Source: Channallabes apus
Taxonomy: Eukaryota; Chordata; Actinopteri; Siluriformes; Clariidae
Assembly (NCBI GenBank): GCA_030522415.1
Contig: CM060121.1
Span: forward strand, 5,732,476 to 5,796,475
Length of the DNA stretch: 64,000 bases
Direction: 5' to 3'
A model generated the notes under the pieces. That model worked only from the letters and a program-made list of their open reading frames with translations, ran no database searches and was not told where the DNA came from. Below are positions 1 to 10,393 of this stretch, one piece after another. Made by a program: the position numbers and the translations under genes. Every line of letters begins with the position of its first letter. Position 1 is the first letter of the stretch.

Positions 1-79
1 CTGAGTATATGCACTTTGATGGACATTAGAAACTGATTTTACAGATGTTTTGCGTCATGGTCTCTACAAGTTCCACATT

Positions 80-845
80 CAGTGCATCCGGAAAGTATTC
101 ACAGCGCATCACTTTTTCCACATTTCGTTACAGCCTTACAGTTTTCTAAAATTAATTAAATTAATTTTTTCCTCAGACAACACCCCATAATGACAACATG
201 AAAAAAGTTTACTTTAGATATTTGCTAATTTATTAAAAATAAAATAATTGAAAAGCACATGTATATACTGTAAGTACTGTATTCACAGCCTTTGCCATGA
301 AGCTTAAAATTGAGCTCAGGCGCATCCTGTTTCCCTCTGATCATTCTTGAGATGTTTCTGCAGCTTAATTGGAGTCCACCTGTGGTAAATTCAGTTGATT
401 GGACATGGTTTGGAAAGGAACACACCTGTCTATATAAAGTCCCACAGTTGACAGTTCATGTCAGAGTACAATCCAAGCATGAAGTCAAAGGAATTGTCTG
501 TACAGTAGACCTCCAAGACAGGCTTATCTCAAGGCACAAATCTGGGGAAGGTTACAAAAAAAATTCTGCTGCTTTGAAGGTCCCAATGAGCACAGGTGCC
601 TCCATCATCCACAAGTGGAAGAAGGTGTGCCAAGCTTGTGGCATCATATCCAAAAAGACTTGAGGCTGTAATTGCTGCCAAAGGTGCGTCGAAAAAAGTA
701 TTGCGCAAAGGCTGTGAATACTTATGTACATCTGAACATCTGATTTCTCAGGTTTTAGTTTTTTTTAATACATTTGCAAAAACCTCAAACTTTTTTCACG
801 TTGTCATTATGGGGTGTTGTGTGTAGAATTCCGAGGGGAAAAAAT
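80..845 (+). mobile_element. Degraded Tc1-like transposon, internally deleted
   Basis: The left end reads like the terminal repeat of a common fish Tc1-like family (cagtgcatccggaaagtatt at about 80). An inner inverted repeat is visible: the stretch around 171-208 (acaccccataatgacaac) is mirrored at 788-826. The right terminus stops near 845 without the expected outer repeat. Between the ends, an open stretch at 310-663 holds a transposase fragment with the helix-turn-helix end motif IIHKWKK. No catalytic DDE core remains, so the copy is dead. The family assignment is from recognition of the repeat text, not from an alignment. Confidence 0.75.
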
Positions 846-1560
846 TACCACTAACAAAGTTATTATATGCAGCTTTTTGTGTCCTGGTAAGGTTCTTAAT
901 ATATTCCTTGAACTTTATTATCTTGTTTATTTGTAGGTCTATGAAGATCTCTGCTTTCAATTTAGTCTCTGAAAGTTTTGGGAAGAATTCCTGAAGGTAC
1001 TTAAAGGCTGCAGATTCTTCTGCCACAGTGTTCCTGAAGCTGCCTTGGTGACCCATTAGGAATGCTACAATTTTGACGTTTCCGATCACCATCCAACGGC
1101 AATCCAACATACTCGAAAGCATCCAACATGATTTTACTGTAAGACTGCTGTATTCCTTTTAACGCTGCACCAAGTGAGCCAGTGGAAGAGATGGATATAT
1201 GTTATGGTATGAAGCAGCACAGCTTTGCCACTCCTGCATGAACTGTTAATAGATGGCTGGGTAAACTTGATAAGTACTTGATGCTTTCTTTGATCTTCTA
1301 CAGGTACTGTACACTTGCATCTAGCACATTCCACTGCTTGAGTCTCGATGTCAAAAGCTCAGCTTTGGATTTTGTAAGACCAAGATCTCTCACCGCTGAG
1401 GTCTTTCTGGTTGGGGTAGCATGAGTTTCTCCCTTCTACTGCATCTCTGTAATCTTGATCAACAACTTCTTTATCCTCTTCGGAAGTGTTGCTTTGTTTT
1501 GAAGACAGCTGATCTCTTTTTAGAGGAGTAGCAACTGCGAGTTTTGTGCTGTGTGTCATT
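796..1560 (-). pseudogene. Broken repeat-derived coding fragments, family uncertain
   Basis: Three short minus-strand open stretches (796-1122, 1134-1334, 1359-1559) follow one another in changing frames. The first contains FKYLQEFFPKLSE and LTRTQKAAYN, which resemble a repetitive protein seen in many fish and invertebrate genomes. I cannot name the family. There is no start context, and the breaks between frames show decay. It directly abuts the Tc1 remnant on its left. Confidence 0.3.
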
Positions 1561-2075
1561 GAGCCAATGGATAATGGAATATCTAAATATATATTATAGC
1601 AGATGGATTCTTCTCATGTTGATATGCAGTGGCTAAAAACTCCTACAAAATATTTTTCAACAGCTTCCTGCTGCATTTAAATCAAATTTTAAAGCCGTTT
1701 TAAATAGTTTTAGAAAATTGCTGTTCAGAGCAATGTTTAAGCAGAAACTTTGTTTGTTTTACATTTCTATGCAAATACAATCAGGAAATAACTCTCAGAT
1801 CAAAGACAAGAAAAAGTAAAAATTTGAGAATTTTTTTTTTTTTAGAATTTTTAAAAAAATAAGCTGATCAGCTTTAATCTAATCATTATTTCTGGTTGAA
1901 GTTCCTTTCAGTATGGCAGAACTCTGTCTTACAGTTAAGTTACAACTTACACAAGTAAGGCCACTCTATGGCCAAAAGTGTTGCACACACATTTGATTCA
2001 ACTAACTACTGTACATGATTACAGTACATTGGTAATGTAATGGTCAATTTATGTTTGCAAATGATTCCTCATGCT
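1561..2075. other. AT-rich spacer, nothing recognised
   Basis: AT-rich DNA with poly-T and poly-A runs near 1829-1859. No coding frame, RNA gene or clear repeat boundary was seen. Confidence 0.4.
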
Positions 2076-2310
2076 TGCAGAATCATTGTCAGAATCACTC
2101 CTTTTATCCTGAAATATACCTGTGCCATCAGGGAAGAATATCATATGTGATAACCTGGTGATTTAGTGACCTACAGTATGTGATAATTTTGTGATTCAGT
2201 AATTTCAGGTAGTCAGTTGACTTCATTTTATTGCCACATAACATTGGTGAGCCTAGACCTGACGTACTGAAGCAACCCCGGATCATAACACTGCCCACAA
2301 AGGCTTGTAC
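2076..2310 (-). mobile_element. Fragment of an IS630/Tc1-type DNA transposon
   Basis: Text such as gtgccatcagggaagaata, and the stretch describing aaccccggatcataacactg, matches the antisense of a fish mariner/Tc1-type transposase that I recognise from other fish genomes. The copy is short, has no terminal repeats and cannot code. Pieces of the same family recur near 23648-23975, 44280-44460 and 59895-60205. Confidence 0.5.
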
Positions 2311-2883
2311 AGTGCATCTTTTTTTGGGGGGGAGAGAGTGAAATCGATATACATTCTACATCCATTAAATAAAAAAATTTAAAAAAACTTAGTTTTAAAT
2401 GTAATTATTGTCCCTTACAACTGTTAACACAGAATATTTCCTAAGGTTTATCAAAACAGGATTTACAATACAAAAATGTTCAACTTTGGAAAAGTACTAT
2501 GTTTATTTATGCACTTGGTCATGGTGTTTGGCCAAAATGTATTTCAGTTGGCCTTGTATGACCTAGAGCACCATCTAGTGGGGATGCATTTTCTCTGTAT
2601 TAGAAAGATTTGTTTGTATATTGGTCAGAACACGCGTTTTCTATCACATCTTTACGCTTTATACATTGGCGGACCCGAAATCAGAAAAAAAAAAAATTTC
2701 TGACGGTATGTCTGTATGTTTGTCTTGTCTGTCTGTACAAATGTCTGTCCAATCAGATTTACACAACATCATGCAAAACTAGTTTTGGCTGAACTTTTGC
2801 AGTCCTTAGATATCTGCCTGATGTTTAACCTGCGCAATAAGTAAAATCAAAATGTTTTAGTAAGTCATGCTATGTACAGTCAT
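2311..2883. other. Spacer without recognised features
   Basis: Contains a short G-run near 2323-2332, poly-A tracts and a TCTG-rich stretch near 2704-2745. No gene was seen. Confidence 0.4.
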
Positions 2884-3252
2884 GTACAGGATTTATTCAT
2901 TCATTCATTTTCTATACCGCTTAATCCTGTGTTCAGGGTCGCGGGGGACCTGGAGCCTATCCCAGGAGACTTCGGGCACTAGGCGGGGTACACCCTGGAC
3001 AGGGTGCCAATCCATCATACACACACATACTACGGGAAATTTAGGAACACCAATTAGCCTAACCTGCATATCTTTGGACTGTGGGAGGGAACCGGAGTAC
3101 CCGGAGGAAACCCACCAAGCACGGGGAGAACATGCAAACTCCATGCACACAGAGACGGGAATCGAGCCTGGCCGGGGAATCGAACCCAGACCCTGGAGAT
3201 GCAAGGCGACAGTGCTAACCACTACACCACCGCGCCGCCTGTACAGGATTTA
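2884..3252 (-). repeat. DANA-like tRNA-derived SINE with perfect target site duplication
   Basis: Read on the minus strand, the element starts with a tRNA-like head. It has A-box text ggtgtagtggttagcac and B-box text ggttcgattcc, followed by a conserved body (gtttgcatgttctcc, tttcctcc) and an (ATGA)n tail. It is flanked by a perfect 12-bp duplication, gtacaggattta, at 2884-2895 and 3241-3252, which shows insertion by target-primed reverse transcription. Better and worse copies of the same family lie at 3660, 5534, 38515 and 40988. Confidence 0.85.
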
Positions 3253-3659
3253 AAACATCAAAAACTAAATATATTTGCTGGGATTTATTTATATTTGTAT
3301 TAACTGTCAAATATATATATATACTGTGTGTATATATTTGACTTGAATGTTAAAAGTTGCACTGAGTAAATATAGCTGGATAAAAAAAGGGGTCATTCTC
3401 TATTGGAGTTTTTCCAGATTGGTTCAAAAGCATTTTTCCATTGTGTTTCCATTCTGCAAACTGCAGTATAGTTAATTTAGTGCTTTGCGCACTGAATTTG
3501 GCAACATTTTTGAAGGGGTGAATTTCATTCTTTTATTTTTGTTTGTAATTTATTTGCATTTTTTTCATTTTGTAAATTCTGTGTAATACATGTATTTCCA
3601 TTGTAATTAAATGTTCTCTTGTATCGTCTTTGGTTAAAAAAAAGTTATTTATTTAAAAT
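3253..3659. other. AT-rich spacer with short AT microsatellite
   Basis: A short (AT)n run lies near 3310-3340. The rest is AT-rich, and no gene or transposon end was seen. Confidence 0.4.
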
Positions 3660-3870
3660 CTTATCTGGGGGCACTGTGGCCACTACAGCTCTTTGTGTTT
3701 GGAGTTTGCATATAATTTTCCTCTGGGTATTTTGGTCTCCTCCCACAGTCAAAAGACATGCACATTAGTTTATTTGGTGTTCCCAAATTGTGTGCGTGTC
3801 CTATGATTTATTGCCACCTTGTCCAGGGTTTACCCTGCCTAGTGCCCTTTTTTTCCCTTCTTTTCATTGT
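3660..3870 (+). repeat. Old, degraded DANA-like SINE
   Basis: Plus-strand text (ggggcactgtggccactaca, then ggagtttgcat, tcctcccacagtc and ccttgtccagggtttaccct) follows the order of the intact SINE copies but with many changes and a lost B-box region. No target site duplication could be seen. Confidence 0.6.
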
Positions 3871-4111
3871 ATTGGAATCTTTTTTTAAGTTTAAAGGTTT
3901 TTCTTTCTTTTTTTCCATTGTATTGGAAACTAAGGTCACAAACAGTAGTATGATAATTTCATTGCATATCATGCTGTAACAAATAAAATCTGAATTTGAA
4001 TCAAGACCCTCAATTTTCCATGTCTAGCTATCTGAATAAACTAAAAAACATGCAAGCTAAGAGTCAGGAAGCAACCCAGCAAACTTGTCGGTGCCGGCCC
4101 AGTGAGAGTAT

Positions 4112-4112
4112 A

Positions 4113-4171
<59 letters not shown>
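4112..4171. repeat. (TG)n(TA)n microsatellite
   Basis: About 13 TG units run directly into about 17 TA units. Short open frames over this stretch are low-complexity artefacts. Confidence 0.9.
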
Positions 4172-4175
<4 letters not shown>

Positions 4176-4185
4176 TACACATACA

Positions 4186-5018
4186 CACTCAGCAAAAAAA
4201 GAAATGTCCCTTTTTCAGGACTGTGTATTTCAACAATAATGTTGTAAAAATCCAAATAACTTTACAGATCTTCATTTTAAAGGTTTTAAACAATGTTTTC
4301 CATGCATGTTCAATTAACCATAATCAATTAACATGCACCTGTGGAATGGTCGTTAAGACCTTAACAGTTTACAGAAAGTAGGCATTTAAGGTCACATTTC
4401 CAAAAACGCAGGACACTAAAGAGACTTGTCTACCGTCTGTGAAAAACACCCAAAGAAAGATGCCCAGGGTCCCTGCTCATCTGCGTGAACGTGCATTAGG
4501 CATGCTGCAGGGAGGCATGAGGACTGCTGATGTGGCTATAGGGCAATAAATCGCCATGTCCGCACTGTGAGACGCCTAAGACGGCGCTACAGGGAGACCG
4601 GAAGGACAGCTGATCATCCTCGCATTGGAAGACCACGTGTAACACCTGCACGGAACTTCTGGGACCTGTTGGATCGCAGGGTGAGGGCTAGGGCCATTCC
4701 CCCCAGAAATGTCCAGGTACTTGCAGGTGCCTTGGTGGAAGAGTGGGGTAACATCTCACAGCAAGAACTGCCAAATCTGGTCCAGTCCATGAGGAGGAGA
4801 TGCACTGCAGTACTTCAAGCAGCTGGTGGCCACCAGATACTGACTGGTACTTTTGATTTTGAGCCTCCCTTCATTCAGGGACACATTGTGAAACATTTTT
4901 AGTTTATGTCTTATGGTGTTGACTCTTTTAGGTTTCATACAAATATTTACACATTAAGTTTACTGAAAGTAAAAACAGTTGAAAGTCAGAGGACGTTTCT
5001 TTTTTGGCTGAGTATATA
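4186..5018 (+). mobile_element. Tc1-like transposon with catalytic core deleted
   Basis: Terminal inverted repeats are visible: ctcagcaaaaaaagaaatgt at the left and acgtttcttttttggctgag at the right. The open stretch 4567-4902 (111 aa) joins the N-terminal DNA-binding part (MRRLRRRYRETGRTADH) directly to the transposase C-terminus (FWDLLDRRVRARA). The DDE catalytic core that should lie between them is missing. The product could at most bind DNA. This is a typical non-autonomous deletion derivative. Confidence 0.85.
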
Positions 5019-5533
5019 TTAACGAGTGTCCAGAAACTTGAGACATTGTACTTCATGATGCAGGTGTTTCCTGATTAACCCTATGAACACCAACTGTAGT
5101 ACCAAAGACCATACATTAAATACACATTGCAGGCAGAATTCTTAACACACAACAAATCAACAAATCAAGAATTCATGAGTGTAATAATTCCTTGTTGTTT
5201 TTCCAAACTGTTTATGTACTGTATGCCTCAGGGTAAGTTTTGTTTTTAAAAAAATAAACTACATTGATAATTATATCATATACATACTAGTCATTGATGG
5301 GAAAATAGTTGTAGAAATAGTTAAAAGGTTAAAGCTAAAAAATAAGCTGATCAGCATTAATGTAATCAGTGATATTGATGTATAAAATGTACAATGTATG
5401 AAATGTAAGGATAACATTGAAAGTGTGAGTTCTGACCAATGTACTGACAAAAGTGTTCCTTTTTTTATATAGTTATCATATACATACATTTTATACTGCT
5501 AACATTATTTATTTGTGATGATAAATTTTATGT
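5019..5533. other. Spacer, nothing recognised
   Basis: AT-rich sequence. A G-run at 5537-5547 marks the head of the following SINE. No gene was seen. Confidence 0.35.
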
Positions 5534-5820
5534 TGGGGGGGGGGGGGCACAGTGGCCTCACACCTCTGGGGTAAAGAGACCATTCCGGACCATTAGTCTC
5601 TAGGCATTGAGTTTGCATAATTTCCTCTTGCTTGGTACTGCAGGTTTCCTCTGGATACTCTGGTTTCTTCCCAGTCCAAAAACATGCAGATTAGGCTGTC
5701 TGGACTTCCCAAATTTCCCACTGTGTGATGTGTGCATTGGGGGCCCTGTCCTGGGATAGCCTCTAGGCTTTCTTTGACCCTATGCGGGAAAATCTGTATA
5801 GAAAATAAATAAATGAATGA
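5534..5820 (+). repeat. Degraded DANA-like SINE
   Basis: The order of recognisable blocks (ggcacagtggc head, gagtttgcataatttcct, ttcctctggatactctggtt, aaacatgcagattaggct, aaataaatgaatga tail) matches the intact copies. The head and B-box are damaged. Confidence 0.6.
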
Positions 5821-6814
5821 TGAATGTATGGGATAGCTATGTTCATTATGCTAATTTAGGAATGAGAATGCTTGACCTGACAGTCTTGTTAAAAGAGCAA
5901 AAATCTTATTAGAAACTTCCATTTAAACAGATAGCTGTACTCAAAACTAGGTTACCAGGTATCTTGCTCACAGGTATCTTGCTACAGAAACATAATGAAA
6001 TTACATACATGTCTCTTCAAAGGTCTCTGTGCTAGTCACAACTCTAAAATGCAACACAATTTAACTAACAATTTAAATTACTAAGGATAAATGGTAGGCT
6101 ATTCCAGGTGCACCACTATAGTCCCCTGTCCAGTTTATTGCTGTAAAAACAACAGTGTGAAATGGTGTTCCGGGTGGTAGCATTGCCACCAGTTAGGTCA
6201 CCGTTGGGATCTACAGCAAACTCCACTTCACATGCATTGCGGCCTACAAACACAACCATGACTAACTTCAATAACCAACACTGCCCTATATAGTCACACT
6301 CAGAATTCACTACATGAACTTACCAAGTGTGTTTTCTGTGTAATAAAGCAGTGATTATGTTTTGAGACCTTTTGCCTGCTTGAGTCTAATTCCGCTCAAC
6401 ATTTTGAAGCTGTCAGCTTTTACTGCTTTTAGTAACAACACTAGGCATGAATCTCCATCTACTGTAAGTGGTTAGAACTGTTCCCTTGCACAAAACTGTG
6501 CCTGAAGTAAATCCATGCATACCATTTCTGAGGAAAAGCTTTTTAAAACCCAACATTGCTGCTGATGTAGACTACTGCATTTGCCATGCCTTGTAAGTGG
6601 TAACATGCAGGTTGGAGTGACAGCTTTCTATCTTGGCACCTTTGAATTGCAAAATGGGGGAAAAACATGGATCCCACCATGTTTATCTTAAAACCCACTA
6701 ACTAACTGATTAATTTAGTTTAGTTTAATTTAACTTTCGCATGTGTCTCACATGGATATTAATTTTCATGAACTCAGCCTTCAAAAACCAAGTCAGAGAT
6801 TAGTGTTGTTGTTG

Positions 6815-6845
<31 letters not shown>

Positions 6846-7078
6846 TAACTAATAATGTTGCTGTTGGAATAATTGATAATGCTACTTATTAATAATTAAT
6901 AAGAATAATTCATAATTATGCATCAGTTATTTAAATGATTAATTGTACAGTATATACCATAGTGAAATGTAGATGATTCACATTAGTTCAAAAAGATTGT
7001 AAATCAAGAGGAAAACTGAGTAAAACAGACTACAGAAAGTTTGGTGGAAAAAAATACTGTACTTATTGGACAGATGTC
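5821..7078. other. Spacer upstream of the JH cluster
   Basis: Contains a (GAT)n run at about 6815-6845. I searched for D segments (12-bp-spacer signals on both sides of a short core) and saw none. A 64-aa minus-strand frame at 6116-6310 is not recognisable. Confidence 0.4.
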
Positions 7079-7163
7079 GGGTTTTGCACTATTGCTTTGA
7101 AGTATTAACCAACGTGACATTTTGACTCATGTTCTCAAATGAACTCAAGTGACTGTGACCTCT
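7079..7163 (+). pseudogene. Degenerate JH segment (relic)
   Basis: Text from 7121 (tttgact, then aactcaagtgactgtgacct) aligns with a JH coding end of the form FDxW..GTQVTVTS. The WGxG core is scrambled and the splice donor is gone (tcttgc instead of an AG/GT junction). A nonamer-like gggttttgc (7079-7087) sits about 22 bp before a heptamer-like caacgtg (7110-7116), the correct layout for a JH signal. It is too short to be detected as a coding frame. Confidence 0.5.
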
Positions 7164-7331
7164 TGCTTTGTTGTCCACTGTGTTCGATTTTATTCATTCA
7201 AAAATACTGAACATCTACGAATATTTTAAATATATCGGAGCACGTGCACTGTAAGGCAAGGCAAGTAGTTAATTCAGAAAAAAATAAGAGAAATTGGTGA
7301 CCGCCCTGCAAAAAAAAAAAAAACTGTCAGA

Positions 7332-7369
7332 GATTATTGTACAGAGAATCGGCTAATTAATTCACTGTG
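7332..7369 (+). promoter_or_regulatory. 23-type recombination signal of the intact JH
   Basis: Nonamer gattattgt (7332-7340, 7 of 9 to the consensus), 22-bp spacer, then a perfect heptamer cactgtg (7363-7369) touching the JH coding start. This is the best signal in the cluster. Confidence 0.75.
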
Positions 7370-7426
7370 ACTACTCCTACTACTTTGACTACTGGGGGAA
7401 AGGAACTTCAGTGACCGTGACAAGAG
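7370..7426 (+). CDS. JH segment, the only intact one in this window
   Basis: Immediately after the heptamer the frame reads YSYYFDYWGKGTSVTVTR plus one spare base, ending at a good donor (aagag/gtagga). The WGxG motif needed for the heavy-chain J fold is present, and the phase (one spare base) fits the Cμ1 exon at 12488. It would supply the last part of CDR3 and all of framework 4 after V(D)J joining in B cells. The other JH-like sequences nearby are broken. Confidence 0.85.
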
Positions 7427-7512
7427 GTAGGAATTTATTTATCTGTCACGTTTAATATAACCATAAAATTAGACCATTTAAAAAATTAGTATTCTCCAAG
7501 CACCTCTGGGTC

Positions 7513-7601
7513 AGATATTGTACGAATAGTATCTTAAACCTGATGACTGTAATGGCGCTTTTAATTACTGGGAACGGGAACGTCTGTGACTGTGACTTCA
7601 G
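7513..7601 (+). pseudogene. JH pseudogene with lost Trp and defective heptamer
   Basis: The coding part is 7552-7601 and the donor (tcag/gtaag) is good. The nonamer-like agatattgt (7513-7521) is followed by 23 bp and then gactgta (7545-7551), where the three bases next to the coding end, GTG in the consensus, have become GTA. In the frame fixed by the donor, one G is missing, so the WG of WGxG reads LG and an in-frame TAA lies two codons before. It cannot make a normal framework 4. Confidence 0.7.
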
Positions 7602-7904
7602 GTAAGAAATTAAAGCCAAAACTCTTTAGATTATACTTCTCTAAACATAATGGGAGAAAAGGTTTGTATTTGTTTATGTATTTAAAGTTAAATAATGCTT
7701 AAGGGAATGTTAAACGAAGATGTTATTCCAGTGAAAATGTCACACTTCGTTAAAAAAAACTAATGAAATATATATGAGCAAATATATTTTTTTAATTTAA
7801 TGTTTTGTTTACAGATTTTGACACGATATGGTTGTTCAACGCTGAGAAACGCGAAAATCAAATGTTTTTGGTTTGGGTTTTGTGAGGAATTTTAGACGTT
7901 ATGA

Positions 7905-7925
7905 GAATAAATATATATATATAAA

Positions 7926-8009
<84 letters not shown>

Positions 8010-8033
8010 GATATATATATATATATAATAGAT
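7905..8033. repeat. Long (AT)n microsatellite
   Basis: A nearly uninterrupted AT dinucleotide array of over 100 bp in the JH cluster. Open frames across it are artefacts. Confidence 0.9.
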
Positions 8034-8875
8034 ATTTCGGACAGGTCTTTTTGAAGGATGTTAGATGAGATTTATAACATTTTATATTATGACATTTTAC
8101 TAACATTTGTCTTATTAATTAAATTAACAGTACACTTTTTGTGTATTTATTTTTCTTTCGATGTCTTAACATTAGCCTGTACTACATGTTTGTGGAAAAC
8201 AACGAAAAATAGCTTATTCATGGCGTTAAACTAACAGTACACTTTTTAATGTATTAATTTTTTGCGCTTTGATCTTTTAACATTACCCTGTTTGTGGAAA
8301 ACAACGAAGAATAACACTTCGAGTTTCAAACTTTAAAACTGTTAAGTTCAAGATTTAACATTTTTAAGTAATATTTGTCTACACCATAGCAGTAAACGCG
8401 CTACAATATGTCTTTTTTTTAAGCTAAAACATACAACACATTATTTGTAGTCTTGGTTGTGTTTTATGTAGTACGTCTTAAGCGTCAATAAGCGAGATAA
8501 TAATCCATAATTAAGTTGTGTTTATTTAACATTTAACTATATTATAAGTAATTCAGTGCGTTTACTTCAATTTTATTTCTGTGTTTATATTTAGAAAATG
8601 TTAAACGAATGTTTTTTTTCGTGTGAAAATGTCACACTTCGTTAGAAAATCCATATCACTTTTAAAAAATATGAGCAAGTCTATTTTTTATTTGATGTTT
8701 TGTTTAAAGATTTTGCTATAGCATAAACAAGAAAGATATGCTGATATATTTAAAATATGTCATAAAATGACACGATATTGTTCTTTAACGCTGAAAAACG
8801 CAAAAATCGAATGCGTTTTGTCTGGGTATTTTAGACATTATGAGTAACATACAGTGTAGATATTTCGGGTATGTC

Positions 8876-8966
8876 GTCTTTTTGAACGATGTTAGATCAG
8901 ATTTAGGTCACTGTGACTAGGCCTTTTATTAACGGGGAAAGGTAACGTCGGTCACCGTTGTTTCTG
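8876..8966 (+). pseudogene. JH pseudogene (stop, Trp to Arg, Gly to Val)
   Basis: Heptamer cactgtg (8909-8915) is perfect, and a weak nonamer gtctttttg (8876-8884) lies about 24 bp away. The coding part 8916-8966 has a good donor (tctg/gtaag). In the donor-fixed frame it reads FY-stop-RGKVTSVTVVS, so the conserved Trp is Arg, the second Gly is Val and a TAA precedes them. Confidence 0.75.
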
Positions 8967-9334
8967 GTAAGATTAATGTCTTATCCATGCCGTTAAACTA
9001 ACACTACACTTTTTATGTAATTATTTTTTGAGCTTTGATATTTTACCATTACACTGTTTGTGGAAAACAACGAAAAATATCATTTCAAGTTTCAAACTTT
9101 AAAAACTGTTTAGCTCAAGATTTTGCATTTTTATTTAATTTTTAGCCCACACCATAGAGCAGTAAACGCTCTACAATATTTATTTTTATAGCTAAAACAC
9201 AGCACAATATTGGTTGGATTTTATACTGTACGTCTTAAGGGTCAATAAGCGAGATAATAATCCATAATTTAGTTGTGTTTATTTCAGTTCAGTTTAGTTT
9301 AGTTAAATGTATCGAGATGTGCTGAAAGAAGGAG

Positions 9335-9379
9335 CACTGTGTAACTGGGCTTTTGATTATTGGGGAACAAGGCACAGCT
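9335..9379 (+). pseudogene. Truncated JH pseudogene
   Basis: The heptamer cactgtg (9335-9341) is intact and the segment begins AFDYWG. It has one extra base in the WGxG stretch. It then jumps straight into intron-like text (cagctaattcagc) that in the sister copy at 10341 lies after the splice donor. About 22 bp, including the VTVTS codons and the donor, are deleted. Confidence 0.7.
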
Positions 9380-9788
9380 AATTCAGCTCTTTTACGTCAA
9401 CTTTATTTCTGTGTTTATATTTAGGCTAGAGATAATTAACGGTCTAAAATGTAAACATGGGAAAAGATCTGTAAATAGTTAAAGGACTATAAAAAAACGA
9501 ACTCCGCTGTATGCTTTAGAAAATGTTAAAGATTTTATGTGAAAAGATTTTATGTGAAAATGAAAAAAATATATGAGCGAGACTTTTGTTTTGTTTACAG
9601 ATGTTGCTTGTGTAAACAAGAGAGATATATGTTTATATGCTTAAAATACGTCAGAAAATGACACGACGTGGTTATTTAACGCTGAGAAACGCAAAAACTA
9701 ATGTTTTTGTTGTCCGTTTGTGAGGGAATTTTAGACTTTCTGAGTAACATTTCGGATAGCCAGGCCTTTTTGTACGATGTGAGATAAA

Positions 9789-9847
9789 ATATGTGACTAC
9801 TATTTTTTACTAATGGGGAAAGGTAACGTCGGTAACTGTTGCTTCTG
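9789..9847 (+). pseudogene. JH pseudogene (stop and lost donor)
   Basis: The heptamer-like atatgtg (9789-9795) keeps only the critical GTG. The coding part reads FY-stop-WGKVTSVTVAS in the expected frame. The donor is tctg/ttaag instead of /gtaag, so the GT is lost. The shared TAA and Val with the copy at 8916 mean those lesions predate their duplication. Confidence 0.7.
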
Positions 9848-10044
9848 TTAAGACGTATATCTTATTGTCGTTAAACTAGTACACTTTATATGTATTTATG
9901 TTTCTGCGCTTTGATGCTTTAACTTTTAGCTCGTACTACATGTTTATGAAAAACAACGAAAAATAACACTTTGAGTTTCAAACTTAAAGACTGTTAAGTT
10001 CAAGATTTTGCATTTTAAAGTCATTTTAGTCCACATGCTAAGGC

Positions 10045-10132
10045 AGCCCTGCTGAAAAATCCCGCATAGACCACCATATAAATCATGGTTAATACTAGTT
10101 AGTGCTGATCTGATGCTGGGTTAGCTGATGGA
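10045..10132. mobile_element. Short MITE-like insertion in the JH repeat
   Basis: Text gctgaaaaatcccgcataga...gatgctgggttagctgatgg interrupts the JH tandem repeat unit between 'ccacatgctaaggc' and 'gtaaacgcgctac', which are contiguous in the other units. It resembles a common small inverted-repeat element of fish. The family is uncertain. Confidence 0.4.
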
Positions 10133-10333
10133 ACACCAGCGTAAACGCGCTACAATATCTTTTTTTTTTTTTTGTATTTAAAACAGCACATTATTCTCTT
10201 TGTTGGCTTTTATATAGTACTGTAGGTTTTATGTAGACTTAAGCGTCAATAAGCGAGATAACAATCTATAATTTAGTTGGGTTTATGTATGTTCCGTTTA
10301 AATAAATGTATCAAGATGTGCTGAAAGTAGGTG

Positions 10334-10393
10334 CACATGGTAACTTGGCTTTTGATTTCTGGGGAAAAGGCACAGCTGTCACCGTAACAAGCG
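10334..10393 (+). pseudogene. JH with intact frame but broken heptamer and donor
   Basis: The coding part 10341-10393 reads AFDFWGKGTAVTVTS plus one base, a perfect framework 4. The heptamer is cacatgg instead of cactgtg, losing the critical GTG at the coding edge. The splice donor is agcg/ataagt, so GT has become AT. Both defects should block use, and the next GT downstream is out of phase. It is an open-frame but probably unusable segment. Confidence 0.7.

Larger units (their letters stand above)
8040..10300 (+). repeat. Tandem duplications carrying JH copies
   Basis: Blocks such as gtttgtggaaaacaacgaa, tcaataagcgagataataat and gtttcaaactttaaaa recur near 8180-8520, 9050-9260 and 9940-10270. 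JH-bearing pieces alternate with them. A copy near 8035-8125 has the same flanks (gatatttcgg...cttattaatt) but no JH coding text, as if the J had been deleted. The cluster clearly grew by unequal tandem duplication. Confidence 0.65.

Noticed and set aside
6116..6310. 64-aa minus-strand frame containing VGRNACEVEFAVDPNGD
   Set aside because: It looks protein-like, but no domain is recognisable and there are no splice or promoter signals. It was left out as a gene.
5821..7360. Search for D segments upstream of the JH cluster
   Set aside because: Heptamer-like words occur, but none is paired with a nonamer at 12 bp on both sides of a short core.
7858..8106. 82-aa open frame rich in Tyr-Ile
   Set aside because: It is a translation of the (AT)n microsatellite.
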